Assembly (NCBI GenBank): GCA_027943335.1
Contig: BSBK01006024.1
Coordinates: 134,001-198,000, forward strand
Direction: 5' to 3'
From: Chamaecyparis obtusa
Taxonomy: Eukaryota; Streptophyta; Pinopsida; Cupressales; Cupressaceae
Length of the DNA: 64,000 nt
Positions 24,491 to 34,399 of the stretch are shown piece by piece; position 1 is the first letter of the stretch; every line of letters starts with the position of its first letter. Both the position numbers and the translations under genes were made by a program. The notes under the pieces are model-generated. The model made no database searches, was not told the origin of the DNA, and saw only the letters and a list, made by a program, of their open reading frames with translations.

Positions 24491-24506
24491 GAGGCTCTGA
24501 TACCAA
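24491..24506 (-). other. Primer-binding site of chromovirus
   Basis: TTGGTATCAGAGCCTC on the minus strand, two bases inside the LTR; initiator tRNA-Met type. Confidence 0.9.
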
Positions 24507-24508
24507 TT

Positions 24509-26088
24509 TGATGGGAAAGCTAGGATAGACTAGCTAGTCTATGCTCTGAACCTTGTCTAAGGACTCAAGTTTTCTCTGACACCTATGGTTGATCTATAGA
24601 ATACCTGATACATTCAAGTACACCCTGATTTGCCTAACTAACCCACCAAGTTACACAAGTTCAACTATCTCCATGACAAACTTTGCTTTCAGGCACTAAC
24701 CCTTACATTGGCTCAATAAGGGTCTTTTTGCTTCCAAACCTACTCCACATCCTAACAGTGAGTTCTAATGAGTTCCAAGGACTTTTTATGGCTATGGTCA
24801 CCTTTTCAAAGCATTGATAAGATTTGGGGATCACCTAATTTGGTAGTTCCTTTATAATTTAGGGCTACAAGGAAGTGCCAATTAGGCCGCCTTTCGGATT
24901 TGTAGGGCTTTTTACTCCTTCCCTGTGCAAAACCAAAATTCTTGGCCTTAAGGAATTCTCATACATATGCCTCAATCTCAAGGATTTTTTAGGTCTTAAA
25001 TTCCCATGTGACTGTACAGGTTATATGGCAAAAATGAGGGTTTCAAGGGTTTTAAAACCTCCTCTCTGTCTAGGTCTTTAATAGCCTGCTTCCTTGACTT
25101 TCCTAACCTCCTCCTTATCACCAGACAACCTTCATCAATGTAATGTGACTCCCTCAAAAGGGTAAGTGTTGAAACTCCACCCATTGTCCTGTAGAGTCCT
25201 CCTAGTGTTGACTATCCCTAGCCGAACTGAGCATAGTTCGCCTAGGGCTTCCACAAACTCATGTTTGTTTGCTTGCTCCAGGGCCCTGCATCATAGTACA
25301 TATCCATTAGGATCTGTACTTTGAGAATCCACGATCCCATGGGTTTTCCATGGTGGATACCAAAGATACAGCCCTAACACCCCATGTTCCTCAAGACTGA
25401 ACATGGAACAGTATAGAGCAACAGTAACAAGAAAAAGACAACAACAATACTCTAACAAATGAAACCACTACACACAATGAAGTGTTAAACACACAAAATG
25501 AATCACACAATAAGATTCCACACAAAGCTTTTTGTATTTACAGGTATTCAGTCATCCAACAGTAACTGTTACACACAATTCTTCACAAGTCTGCCTCTCC
25601 GTACTGTAGCTTCACAAATCTGACAACCAACCCGTACATTAGGGTTATAAAAGGCTTAAATATGCTTGTCTAGGAGTGAGTGTCAAGTGTTTAGGGTGTA
25701 TTAAGCCTCTTAGCTTAGGTAGTCATTACAAAACAAATAGTTGCTTAGCAACTTTTAAAAGTTGCTAGCAACTTTTGAGCAACTCTTGCTCACACATCTT
25801 AATAGACCACTTCTAGGCCTTCCAAAGCACTCATGTGCATCACATGACCACTAATCACTAACTCCTATACCACTATTCAAGAAAAATCCCAAAAACCTCA
25901 AGTTGACACTTTGCTTGAGTTAATGGGCAAAGCAAACTTAAGAAGACTAGCAGACCTCTAGGACTAACACAAAGCCTAGACACAACCAAAATTGAGTCCA
26001 ACTCCATTGTGACTCTTATTCCAAATACAAAGCATTAACACACCAAAAACAAGAAGGTGAGGGCCCTCTTAGAGGTGCTCCTGCACCA
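24509..26088 (-). repeat. 5' LTR of chromovirus
   Basis: 1580 bp, closely matching 18249-19808. The length difference is a 20-bp perfect palindrome, AAAAGTTGCTAGCAACTTTT, at 25757-25776. It ends CTGCACCA and is followed by GATTA. Confidence 0.94.
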
Positions 26089-26743
26089 GATTAAGAGCAA
26101 GGAGAGATAGTACCCGAATTGTGGTTCTGATATAACCCTCAGATCTGGTCCAAATAGTTCAGCCTATCTAGGTCTTTCCAAATGTCTTCAATTTGGTCTA
26201 ATATCATATCAATTCCAATACAATTCTACCTTGAATTCTACTCCAGAATTTTCTCCTAGGTCTGCTGCAAATGGAGCTGTAATTTGGGGTTGAGATTCGC
26301 TATCCCTTAGTGGTGATCTTGCGGACTTAAGAGGAATTCGCTGCTCCTACTGCCCTAGATGAATTCGCTGCTGCTCTAGATGGATTTGCTGCTGCTCTAG
26401 ATGAAATCGTTGCTGCCCTAGAGGAATTCGCTGCTGCTCTACTACCTTAGATAATTCTTGGGAGGGAAGAATGCATGTTATGTTTTTGATGATTCTTCTC
26501 CCAAGAATCGTCCCTCTATATATATGTGCCAAAGGGAGAGTTACCCAAAGGGGGCCAACCTAAATGAGCATCCCAAGAAGGCCGACTTTGGGCCCAAACA
26601 AATAATGCAAAACAAAATCAATTTTCATATAAACAATAGATATTAAATATACAAGATATTTAATATCGTTATTTATACATCGAAATATATGTGCTAACAA
26701 TTTAATCTCTTGTTTGGTCCAAGTGATATTTGTCGTCAAGGCC
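26089..26743 (-). repeat. Copia-like solo LTR, second part
   Basis: Continues the LTR interrupted at 18248. It shares the layout of 4879-5721: 21-bp repeats on GAATTCGCTGCTGCTCTAGAT (26331-26450), a CTATATATATGTGCC TATA-like stretch, a GGCCAACC/GGCCGAC block, and an AT-rich tail ending GATATTTGTCGTCAAGGCC. The last bases of the family (AAATATCAACA) are missing. The second 29-bp repeat copy starts at 26744. Confidence 0.78.
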
Positions 26744-26772
26744 AATCATGTCCAATTTTAGTACTTGACATT
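26744..26772. repeat. Right copy of the 29-bp imperfect repeat
   Basis: Matches 18136-18164 except for two substitutions in the middle. It abuts the end of the solo LTR. Confidence 0.8.
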
Positions 26773-28483
26773 AACAATATCGTTAAACTTTTTATTTACA
26801 GCAATGATGAATTTGAAGACTAATTTCATATATGATATGCACTGCTGAGAATTTAGGTCTATTACCCTAAACCTTAGACTATTACCTCATTTCTCATCAA
26901 GCATTTGAAAAAACATGCACAGAAGATCACCCAAAACTTTCAAATCTCCATAAAGCAGATTTCCAAGAGGAAGAATTGGGGGTCATAGTTTATCCCTGAA
27001 TTTAATCTCATTCATGCATACAGCAAATGCCTAGTGATTACTTTTCAAATGGAAATTGGCCATCAATAGAGTTGATAAATGGCATGATGCATTGATTTCC
27101 TAGAATGACTATATGGATTATATCCTATGATCCACAGAGTTTTGGGGACGGGGACAACAGGGGACATGTTTCCAGGACATTTCCTAGAGGGCCAAAATAA
27201 GGAAAGGCGGTATACAAATGTTTAGATATATAAATGAATTTTATATGTTTTTTTATGTTTTATATAACTTTTAATGACATCTATGATAAAATCAGAAAAG
27301 GTTTTGTCAGAGACACATAAAAAGCCTGCAACTCCAACACTTTGATACCACATGCATGCATGAAACATAGATTCAACTTAGTGCCAGCTTAGAATCATTA
27401 GTTAATGTCAAAGCCCACTTGAATTTGTAACCTTGATGTCTTAAGAAATACCCTGGCTTGTGTTGATTTTTGAAATGTTCCACGGCATTTCAGGGACGGG
27501 GACAAGGAGATGGCAGGGGACGCGTTTCCGAGACATTTCCTAGAGGGCCAAATATAGGGAACGTGTCACTATGTAACATAGTTTATATCCACTGGAAAGC
27601 CACTTCCTATCGAATTTAAAAACACCCATGGACTTGCCTACTATTGGAAAATGAGCTCTGTCTGAATTAAAGATGAACCAGTCACAATAAGGGCAGATAG
27701 TTTAGTAAAACATCCCAACAACGAATGGGAAGTCTTAAATTCAACTCTTAACCTATATACCTTATAAGATATTGGATCCTCATACAGGTAAAGTTCATTG
27801 TCTTTTCTTCATACTGACATTATTGAAATTTATAATGATTATATGGACTAACCTTCAAGAATGTTTTTAGATGGACTCTTAGTAGTATAGCACTATGTAG
27901 CTAGATCTCCAACTATATCGAGTTAGAAGCCTGATCTCAATTTTTTGGTTGTAAAACATGTATACAAAAATGCTAACAAGACGTAGCCCAAAAAGGGGAG
28001 TGGTCAATACAAACTAGAAAGCATGCAAAAATCTTGGGACATAAGATAGACATTTGACAATTAATATTACTAAATAGAAAATCATCCATCAGTTTCAAAA
28101 TCGCCAAGGTAAGCTCCCCAAATAAGGTAGGATTCAAGATTGAATATTGCATGCAGTAAGTTTATTGAAATTCAAATTGTACTCTGCATGCATAGCATTT
28201 CTTCACACAGGGCATAAGACAATCAAGTGGTAACACAAATTGATCAAAAATCATCCATGAAATTGCAATTAAGAGAGTTTTGATTGCAGGAAAAAATAGG
28301 TTTTAGGGGGGACCTGAAACCCCTTACAAGTTCTGATCAAAAGATAACAGCATTAAGAATTTTGAAAAGAAACAGGACTGGGAACCAGTCCACCAAATCC
28401 AAAGCCAGCAAAAAACCCGAAACCAGTAAACACTAGCAACCAAGAAAACCTAAAAACAAAAAAGCATCAGGACAGAGGAGAAC
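26773..28483. other. No gene recognised; holds a duplicated GC-richer repeat
   Basis: Mostly AT-rich single-copy-like DNA. Two direct copies of a segment of about 90 bp lie at about 27130-27220 and 27478-27570. Both contain GGGACGGGGACAA, then GTTTCC and CATTTCCTAGAGGGCCAAA. A looser relative on the opposite strand lies at 48780-48840. No frame of note. Confidence 0.6.
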
Positions 28484-28738
28484 CTAGGAAAACTCCTTAC
28501 GAGTTTCATTCGCTTCCTTCTTTGCCTCTGAAATCTTCTTGATGGCTGCATTGAAGTCAGAAAGCTCGAGGATCCTATCCTGGATCTTTTTCCTTTTAGT
28601 CGACCGAGTGCTGCAATTAAGAGAGTTACCATACAGGTGTTTTGTCTTTTTAGGCAGAATCCAGTCCTCTTGGAATGCAGTGCATATCTGCCTATAAAAT
28701 CTCCCGCTTTGGTCTCTTCTACCCTGGCATAAAACATT
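28484..28738 (-). pseudogene. Possible host gene exon remnant, unidentified
   Basis: On the minus strand a frame of about 84 codons ends at TAG 28486-28484. Its composition looks coding: GRFYRQICTAFQEDWILPK, then a basic KRKKIQDRI stretch and an amphipathic Lys/Glu helix (DFNAAIKKISEAKKEANE). It has no start Met. TTTTATGCCAG upstream could be a splice acceptor, so this may be a last exon. A competing 95-codon frame from an ATG at 28737 looks less protein-like. I do not recognise the family. Confidence 0.35.
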
Positions 28739-28952
28739 GGATTATCTTATAAGTAGTTAGGCTGTTTACTTAGACGCTTGAATTTACAGAGCCTTGATTA
28801 CAGTTTCAATCTTAGGGTATAACAAAAGGGTTCCATCCAAATATTTTAAGCCACGGATTTATTTGGCTTGATGCTGAAGCTTTACAATAGGAATCACCAG
28901 AAAATTACAGCAGGCATCATTGGAAAAAAAAACGAGTGCCACGTAGTGGCCA

Positions 28953-29725
28953 AGTACTTGCCTTTAGTTTTATAAATAAATTTTATTTTAATTTTGATTT
29001 ATATGTAAAGTGAATTTTTAATTATAATAGTTTATAACTAAGTTTAATTTTAATTTTAATTTATATGTAAAGTAATTATTTAATTATAAAAAATTATAAA
29101 ATTACTATAATTATAGTTCTAATAATATTTTTAATTTTATAAATAATTATAAAATATCATTCATAATTAATTTAAATTGTAAAATAGTTCTACTTATAAT
29201 TAATTTTAATATTAATTATTTAGTCCAAATAACTCTTTTTCAACAATATTATAATGTTATTCTATTAAATCTAAATTTATATAATATATATTAAAATAAA
29301 TCCAAAAAATTCAATATTTTATAATACAACAAAAATAGAAATATTATTTTAATATAAGGAAAAACTTATCAATCTCTTAATAGGTATCTAAAAAGTTGTA
29401 AACCATAAACCAAATAAAATCGGATGATATATAAATTAGATTGTATTATTTGAATGCACGATTTTCATGTACAATAAATAACAAATGTGGTACATTTTAA
29501 TTGGTTCACTCTAGTAATAAGAGCTCAAATGTATTAGCCAATCATATCATCAAAAAATAATTTTTACAAATTATAAACTTAAAAAATTAACATTTAAACT
29601 ATAGAATATGTGTTATTTTTAACAAAATAAGAAAATACTAAATTATAATTGGTGCAAAGAATTGGTTTTACTCGCTACTTAATGGAAGAAATGCAATAGT
29701 ACTTGCTAGCCTATCGGCAAGTACT
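28953..29725. mobile_element. AT-rich MITE-like segment with short inverted ends
   Basis: AGTACTTGCC at 28953-28962 is matched in inverted orientation by GGCAAGTACT at 29716-29725. About 770 bp of very AT-rich DNA lies between, with a repeated TTAATTTATATGTAAAG word near 29000-29070. No target duplication was seen, so the call is weak. Confidence 0.35.
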
Positions 29726-30299
29726 AATAACATCAAAGAAAAGGTACCTGAATTAATATGAAAACCAAAAGCACCATGAATCAGGCATGGATCAGGAAAA
29801 GAGAATGGGTCCCAGAAAGCTGAAATCACAACCTTTCCTTGCAGCCTAGAATGTATACATTGTTAGATTTATCACCACCACAACCATTATAATTGCCAAC
29901 TCAACACTTTCCCTGCAACCGCAAAACCAACAAGATAATCAATGAATTTACATATGCATTAATGGTAATGAAAAAAACAAAAATCAAAAAGACTGTCAGT
30001 AAAACAGGATTTAAATTTCAGGAAGGGAAGCATTAGAAAAAACCCTAAGGCTGCCATGAACACAGAATTAAAAGCATATGAAGGAAAATACTTGAACAAA
30101 ACCCTTATCATTGGTGAAAACACAGGTTAATCCAACAGAAAAATTGATGCCAAGCATAAAGAGGGCCAAGATAAAAAGCTTTACAAGGTGCTTTTGCGAG
30201 TAATAGTACAAAGGACAAAGCATTGCAAACAAATAATTCACATCAATATGAAAATTTTGAAACAAATTCTAAACACCGGCTTATGCAGTGGATTATTAA
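29726..30299. other. No gene recognised
   Basis: A-rich DNA with short frames only. No motif seen. Confidence 0.55.
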
Positions 30300-30932
30300 G
30301 TAAGAGTACAAAGAATAAGGTTGGGGTCCCATGGACTAGGGGCTTCCTTAAAAATAGAGCTGTGCCCGCTGAGATTTTTTAGGAATATTTAAATGTGAGC
30401 GGTTCTATGAATTTTGTAGTGTGTTTCAGCTTAAAAGTTTCAGCTCCTAAATTTAAGGAAAAGAAATTTAAAATTTTATTTTTTTACAAGATTTATTTGG
30501 TTTTGGTGAGAATAAAGTGTGCATATCTTTGGCATGTGGCAGATTTTTTCCTAAGTTGGTGGGGCAATTTCTAGCCCCACCCCATTTTCACCTGCTCAAA
30601 TTTAGAGGCCTAAAAAAGAGGGGCTCCTATTTTGCAGGAAAAGATTCTTAATAATCCTGTATATTTGGAATGTGAAGCCCAACGGTCACATGACCTTTCA
30701 TATTCCCTTCTTTTCGTCTTCTAGCTGAACATGATTGTGTATATACATGTGCATAGTCATGTAATGCATAGATTGGTAAATGATAAAGGAATTCCCTGCT
30801 GAAAGTGGATGTAGCCATTGTTGGTGAACCACTATAAATTCTTGTGTCTTGCGTCCTTGTTTATTGTGTGTTTTATTTATGTTTTAGTTTTAGTTGTTTA
30901 TATCATGTATCTCTGCTCGTTTTAAATCAACA
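30300..30932 (+). repeat. 5' LTR of a chimeric retroelement (left border not resolved)
   Basis: Ends GTTTTAAATCAACA at 30932, directly before a primer site. A promoter-like TATAAA lies at 30833-30838. The last 41 bp recur at 33753-33793 with one mismatch, which marks them as LTR sequence. The start could not be fixed because the second LTR is almost entirely missing; 30300 is only a guess. Confidence 0.55.
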
Positions 30933-30933
30933 A

Positions 30934-30947
30934 TTGGTATTAGAGCC
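30934..30947 (+). other. Primer-binding site of the chimeric retroelement
   Basis: TTGGTATTAGAGCC, one base after the LTR end, differs by one transition from the standard TTGGTATCAGAGCC site. Confidence 0.8.
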
Positions 30948-31836
30948 ACTTTGGCTTGAGCAGAGATGGATGAAGAAGATGATGACACTGATTTTGTTAT
31001 TGACGAATTTCTTGAGAATCTGCATTTGGCTGAAGAGAAGGATGTTGAAGCAAGTGAGGATGAAGTTGAGGAAGTTGTGAGGTTGAAGGAAGAGAACTTT
31101 CTACTCACAGACCAACTGATTTGTATGGATCAGAAGTTGGAGGTTTTGTGTCGTATAATGAATGTTGAAAAAGAAAACTTTGAGAAAGAGTGGGACTTAT
31201 TTGAACAAACCCCGTTTCAGGAAGAGGAAAATGATGGGAAGGGGCATCAGATCTTGACAGAGGACTCTTTCCTCGCAAAAATATGTCTTGTTGATAGAGA
31301 AGTTTTCCCTTGGTGGAAAGAAACCACAAGAGGATTCGGGGTGCCTAGCAACTGGAGATTTCAGGAGCGCAGGGATTACAGAGCTCAAGGAGGCCGAAGA
31401 GAGCCCTTGGCCCAAGGCTGTGCGTGATCCAGAAGCCTTTGGCAAGTCTGAGAATGAGGTTTTTGATGATTTATTATTGGAGATTGTAAAAGTGGAAGCA
31501 GAGTGGAATGCATTAACTACAGGCTCCACTCCCACATTTTCAAACCTTGAAGTTGGGTGTCACAGTGGTAGTTCATGGTTACCGCAAATAGAAAGTTCCA
31601 TTCCTCGAAGCAGTGATTCAAGTGCAAGAGAGAAAGAGTCTGCTGGAGCTGGAAATTTACCTATAGAGGGCAACTTAAAGCTGACGATTGAGGGTCAAAG
31701 AACGTCGCCCTCTGGGATTGCTGAAGTGGACGGTGAGTAGGGTGATGCTCCCAATCATACGATAGATATTTCTTACTCATATGTTCCTCCCTTGGATGTA
31801 GAGGTTGTTAATGAGGCTTCGGCCATGACCCATTCT

Positions 31837-31983
31837 AATGTCTATAGGCCTGGTATTGATATCACTGGAGCGCTCCTTGTTCCGCAGTCAAACTGGCGCC
31901 GGCAGGAGAAGACTGAGATGGTGGGTAACTGGAAGGCTAAGGTTTATGACATGCATAATGTTATGCTTAGCTTTAAGTCACAG
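31837..31983 (+). pseudogene. Captured fragment like ANKRD13 / GPCR-chaperone domain
   Basis: Reads NVYRPGIDITGALLVPQSN, then WRRQEKTEMVGNWKAKVYD and MHNVMLSFKS. Plant ankyrin proteins with the GPCR-chaperone domain have a YRPG..D segment, a WRR pair and an EMV..WKAKVYD block in this order. A following acidic segment (TEEEKRQMEHTLNLDLD, 32038-32095) also fits that family. Recalled resemblance, not a search. Confidence 0.6.
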
Positions 31984-32193
31984 TGAGTTCTGTCTCAGAG
32001 TCCTGTTAAGGAGGAGAGTGACTATGATCATCTTTTCACGGAGGAAGAGAAGCGCCAGATGGAGCACACTCTCAACCTAGACTTGGACCTTGACCTCGAT
32101 GATGGGTTTCTTGTTGCTGACAGACCCGTGGATTTCAATCGCAGAGGGGACTTTCATTTGGAGAAGAAAGAAAGGCTTAGCTTTGAATTGAAC

Positions 32194-32340
32194 GAAGTGC
32201 CCACAAGGGTGCCGCCTGATAGTCCCCTAGCACCTAAGTGGTACAGGTTGGAGGACAAAAATGGAGAATCGAAAGTGAAAGGTGAGTTGATGTTGTCTGT
32301 GTGGATGGGTACACAGGTAGATGAGGCATTTCCAGAAGTG
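32194..32340 (+). pseudogene. Captured fragment of an MCTP-type C2 domain protein
   Basis: Contains RVPPDSPLAPKWYRLED followed by KVKGELMLSVWMGTQVDEA and FPEV. This is a hallmark run of plant multiple C2 and transmembrane proteins (the FTIP/QUIRKY group), where it closes one C2 domain. The fragment is about 49 codons and ends where the subtilase-like part begins. Confidence 0.8.
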
Positions 32341-32349
32341 ATTAGTTTG

Positions 32350-32478
32350 TCCAACGTTGTGCTGTGGATTGCAACGGTGGGAGCTTCCACCATGGATCGA
32401 CACTTTCCGGTGGATGTTGTGCTCGGGAATGTTGTGGACGATGAGGAGCTTGTCACAAACTGTCACATGTTACCTGCG
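32350..32478 (+). pseudogene. Captured fragment of a plant subtilase
   Basis: Reads VLWIATVGASTMDRHFPVDV then VLGN. Plant subtilisin-like proteases have the motif APW..TVGAST.DR.F...V.LGN after the catalytic His region. The following LVTNCHMLPAQ may be from the same gene. None of the catalytic residues is in the fragment. Confidence 0.75.
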
Positions 32479-32505
32479 CAAGTGCCTTACCCGGTTGTTC
32501 GTGAC

Positions 32506-32637
32506 GAGTATGGGAAATGTGGAAAAATAGAGGATGCGCGGAGAATATTTGACATTATTCCTGAATCTAATGCGGCATCATGGAATACAATGATTGCAGG
32601 CTTCGCCTAGCATGGATATGGGAAGGAGGCCGTTATT
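32506..32637 (+). pseudogene. Captured fragment of a PPR protein
   Basis: Reads YGKCGKIEDARRIFDIIPES then NAASWNTMIAGFA, a stop, and HGYGKEAV. This matches a plant PPR unit (Y.KCG...DAR..FD..P..N..SWN.MI.G.AQHG..KEA); the stop lies at the usual Gln. Such proteins normally act on organelle RNA. Confidence 0.88.
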
Positions 32638-33752
32638 CTGTGTGAGTGAATGATCCAGGCGATCAACAAGGCAGAATAGGGTGCTTCTAAAAGGTTTACA
32701 TCAAGCAAAACTCTCGTAGAGAGGAGAACCATGGGATTCGATTCTTCTGCTTTGGGTGCCTTGGCAGAGGAAGAAGGCTCTGCAATAAATGTCTCATCAC
32801 TTAGTTCTAATTTCGAGAAGGTTAGTGATCAGGAGTCAAACTTGAATGAGGCACATGATGCCTAGAACAGGGCAAATCAGGTTGCCTCACCAAGTTTTGT
32901 CTCCAGTCAGCAAACTACTGATAAGGTGGATATTTTTGAGACTGGGAGTGTAGTAAGTCATCCTTCCTTACTGACATCTAAATCCAATATGCTAGATAAT
33001 ACTCGAGAAACTTTGGTAGCAGATATTCATCAAGGCAAGTCTGTAGAAAATGAGACAGTTAATGGATTGAATTTCACTGATGGGACCACTAGGGAAGAAG
33101 CTGAGGTTGGTTTAGAATCTTAGAAAACTCAAATTGCTTATGAGACAAAGGAAGCAATGCTTGAATCTTTGGATTCAAATGAACATATTTACTCAAAGCC
33201 TGGAGCATCATTAGATGATTCAAATAATTTAATGAAATCATATTTTTCTGCTATTGGTCAAGTTAACGAAGGCAATGTTTTGGATGATGAAGAGACTGTA
33301 GCATCATACTGTAATCCTCACTTAACATTTGAATCATCTAGTGGTGATGAATCTGTGCAAAAAGTTGTTGGAACTGACATGTCGATGGATGAATATACAA
33401 AAACTATTACTCCTCAGCATGCAGTGAAAGCTGAGGCAGAACACGTTACAGCAGCAGGTATGCAAGATACAATGGATATTGACCACGTAAATAATAGCAT
33501 GGCAAAAGTTGCAGAGGAAAGTAATGGTACAGTTCCAAGTGTGGACTACAAAAGCATATATGCCTGTAATCATTTAGTGAAGCGGTTACATACTCTCTAC
33601 AATAATTTTGTGTGTTTGGTGAAGGCGTTATCCTATGTGCAGCAGCTCCACAAGGCTTTAACGATGGATATCAATTTGATAGACCTTTACTTTGGGATTT
33701 ATGATCTTCTCCACGATGAAACAAATCCTTTGGTGTCTAAGGATTGTGATCC

Positions 33753-33793
33753 AGTTGTTTATATCATGTTTCTCTGCTCGTTTTAAATCAACA
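33753..33793 (+). repeat. Residual 3' LTR end of the chimeric element
   Basis: 41 bp matching 30892-30932 with one mismatch, ending TTTTAAATCAACA. The chimeric frame runs into it and stops at TAA 33784-33786. The rest of the 3' LTR is missing. Confidence 0.75.
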
Positions 33794-34399
33794 CTGCAGC
33801 CCTCAAAAAAATTCCTATAGGACCTCTATACCTAAAAAATAGACCTATAGCCCCCCTCATAAGACCCCTACCTTATGCTAAGATGAGCTTAGTCTAAGGC
33901 GCGCTTTGACTGCCACCTATCTCGAAATGCCTCAAGACTTTAGAATGGTTGGCTGGGTTGCCCACATCATCAAGTCCACTAATTATCCATTGCAATGGTT
34001 GTTAGCTAAATGGCGTGTTAGATCTTCTCACTAAAAATGCCGCCCAATTTAGAGGGAGTGGATTCGGTGCAAAGTCGCTCTCTTTAAAAATACTCTATCG
34101 CCTGCCTCCCACCGTGGCCCATGCCCTATTTCTTGTTTCTTATTTTTTCTGCCCCCAACCTTTCAATAAATTCATCAGTCATCACAAGTCCTTGGAAGTT
34201 GGGGATGTTGATTTTGTACAGTTCTCACTTTACTAAGGATCAAACCCCATAACATAATAATCTCTAACGTTCAACATGACAATCATTATAGAAATGACAT
34301 TCCATGTAATATGTGATATATAAACTCAGTTGACCATTGTCACCACTAAATAGTTTGCAGGCATTGTTTGGTGTCTAAATGCTTAGACAATATCATTCA
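33794..34399. other. No gene recognised
   Basis: A 73-codon plus frame at 34015-34236 has no recognisable motif. Otherwise unremarkable sequence. Confidence 0.5.

Larger units (their letters stand above)
18249..26088 (-). mobile_element. Ty3/gypsy chromovirus, full length, decayed coding
   Basis: LTRs at 18249-19808 and 24509-26088 bound gag, protease, reverse transcriptase, RNase H, integrase and a chromodomain on the minus strand. The GATTA duplication is intact at 18244-18248 and 26089-26093. Primer site and purine tract are both present. The coding region stays largely in one frame but has about nine nonsense codons and two frameshifts. LTR difference is a few percent by eye, so it is younger than the LTR it split. 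Confidence 0.95.
30966..33786 (+). pseudogene. Chimeric retroelement ORF fused from host gene fragments
   Basis: The ATG at 30966 lies 19 bases after the primer site and opens an acidic, coiled-coil-like N-terminus. After one frameshift near 31290 a single frame runs to 33786, about 940 codons in all. It is broken by seven stops, all TAG or TGA (31738, 31984, 32608, 32647, 32677, 32863, 33121). Along it lie parts resembling an ANKRD13/GPCR-chaperone domain (31837-31983), an MCTP C2 domain (32194-32340), a subtilase (32350-32478) and a PPR repeat (32506-32637). An acidic C-terminal third is unidentified. No gag, protease or polymerase motif was found. The unspliced, in-frame joining suggests capture through RNA, as known for maize Bs1. 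Confidence 0.75.

Noticed and set aside
26347..26532. Gln-rich frame (QQRIHLEQ repeats) on the minus strand
   Set aside because: It reads the 21-bp LTR repeat, which keeps frame only because 21 is a multiple of three.
28450..28737. 95-codon minus frame starting ATG 28737
   Set aside because: The overlapping frame ending at 28484 has better protein-like composition; both cannot be real.
34015..34236. 73-codon plus frame
   Set aside because: No recognisable motif, no conserved neighbour and no splice or promoter signal.
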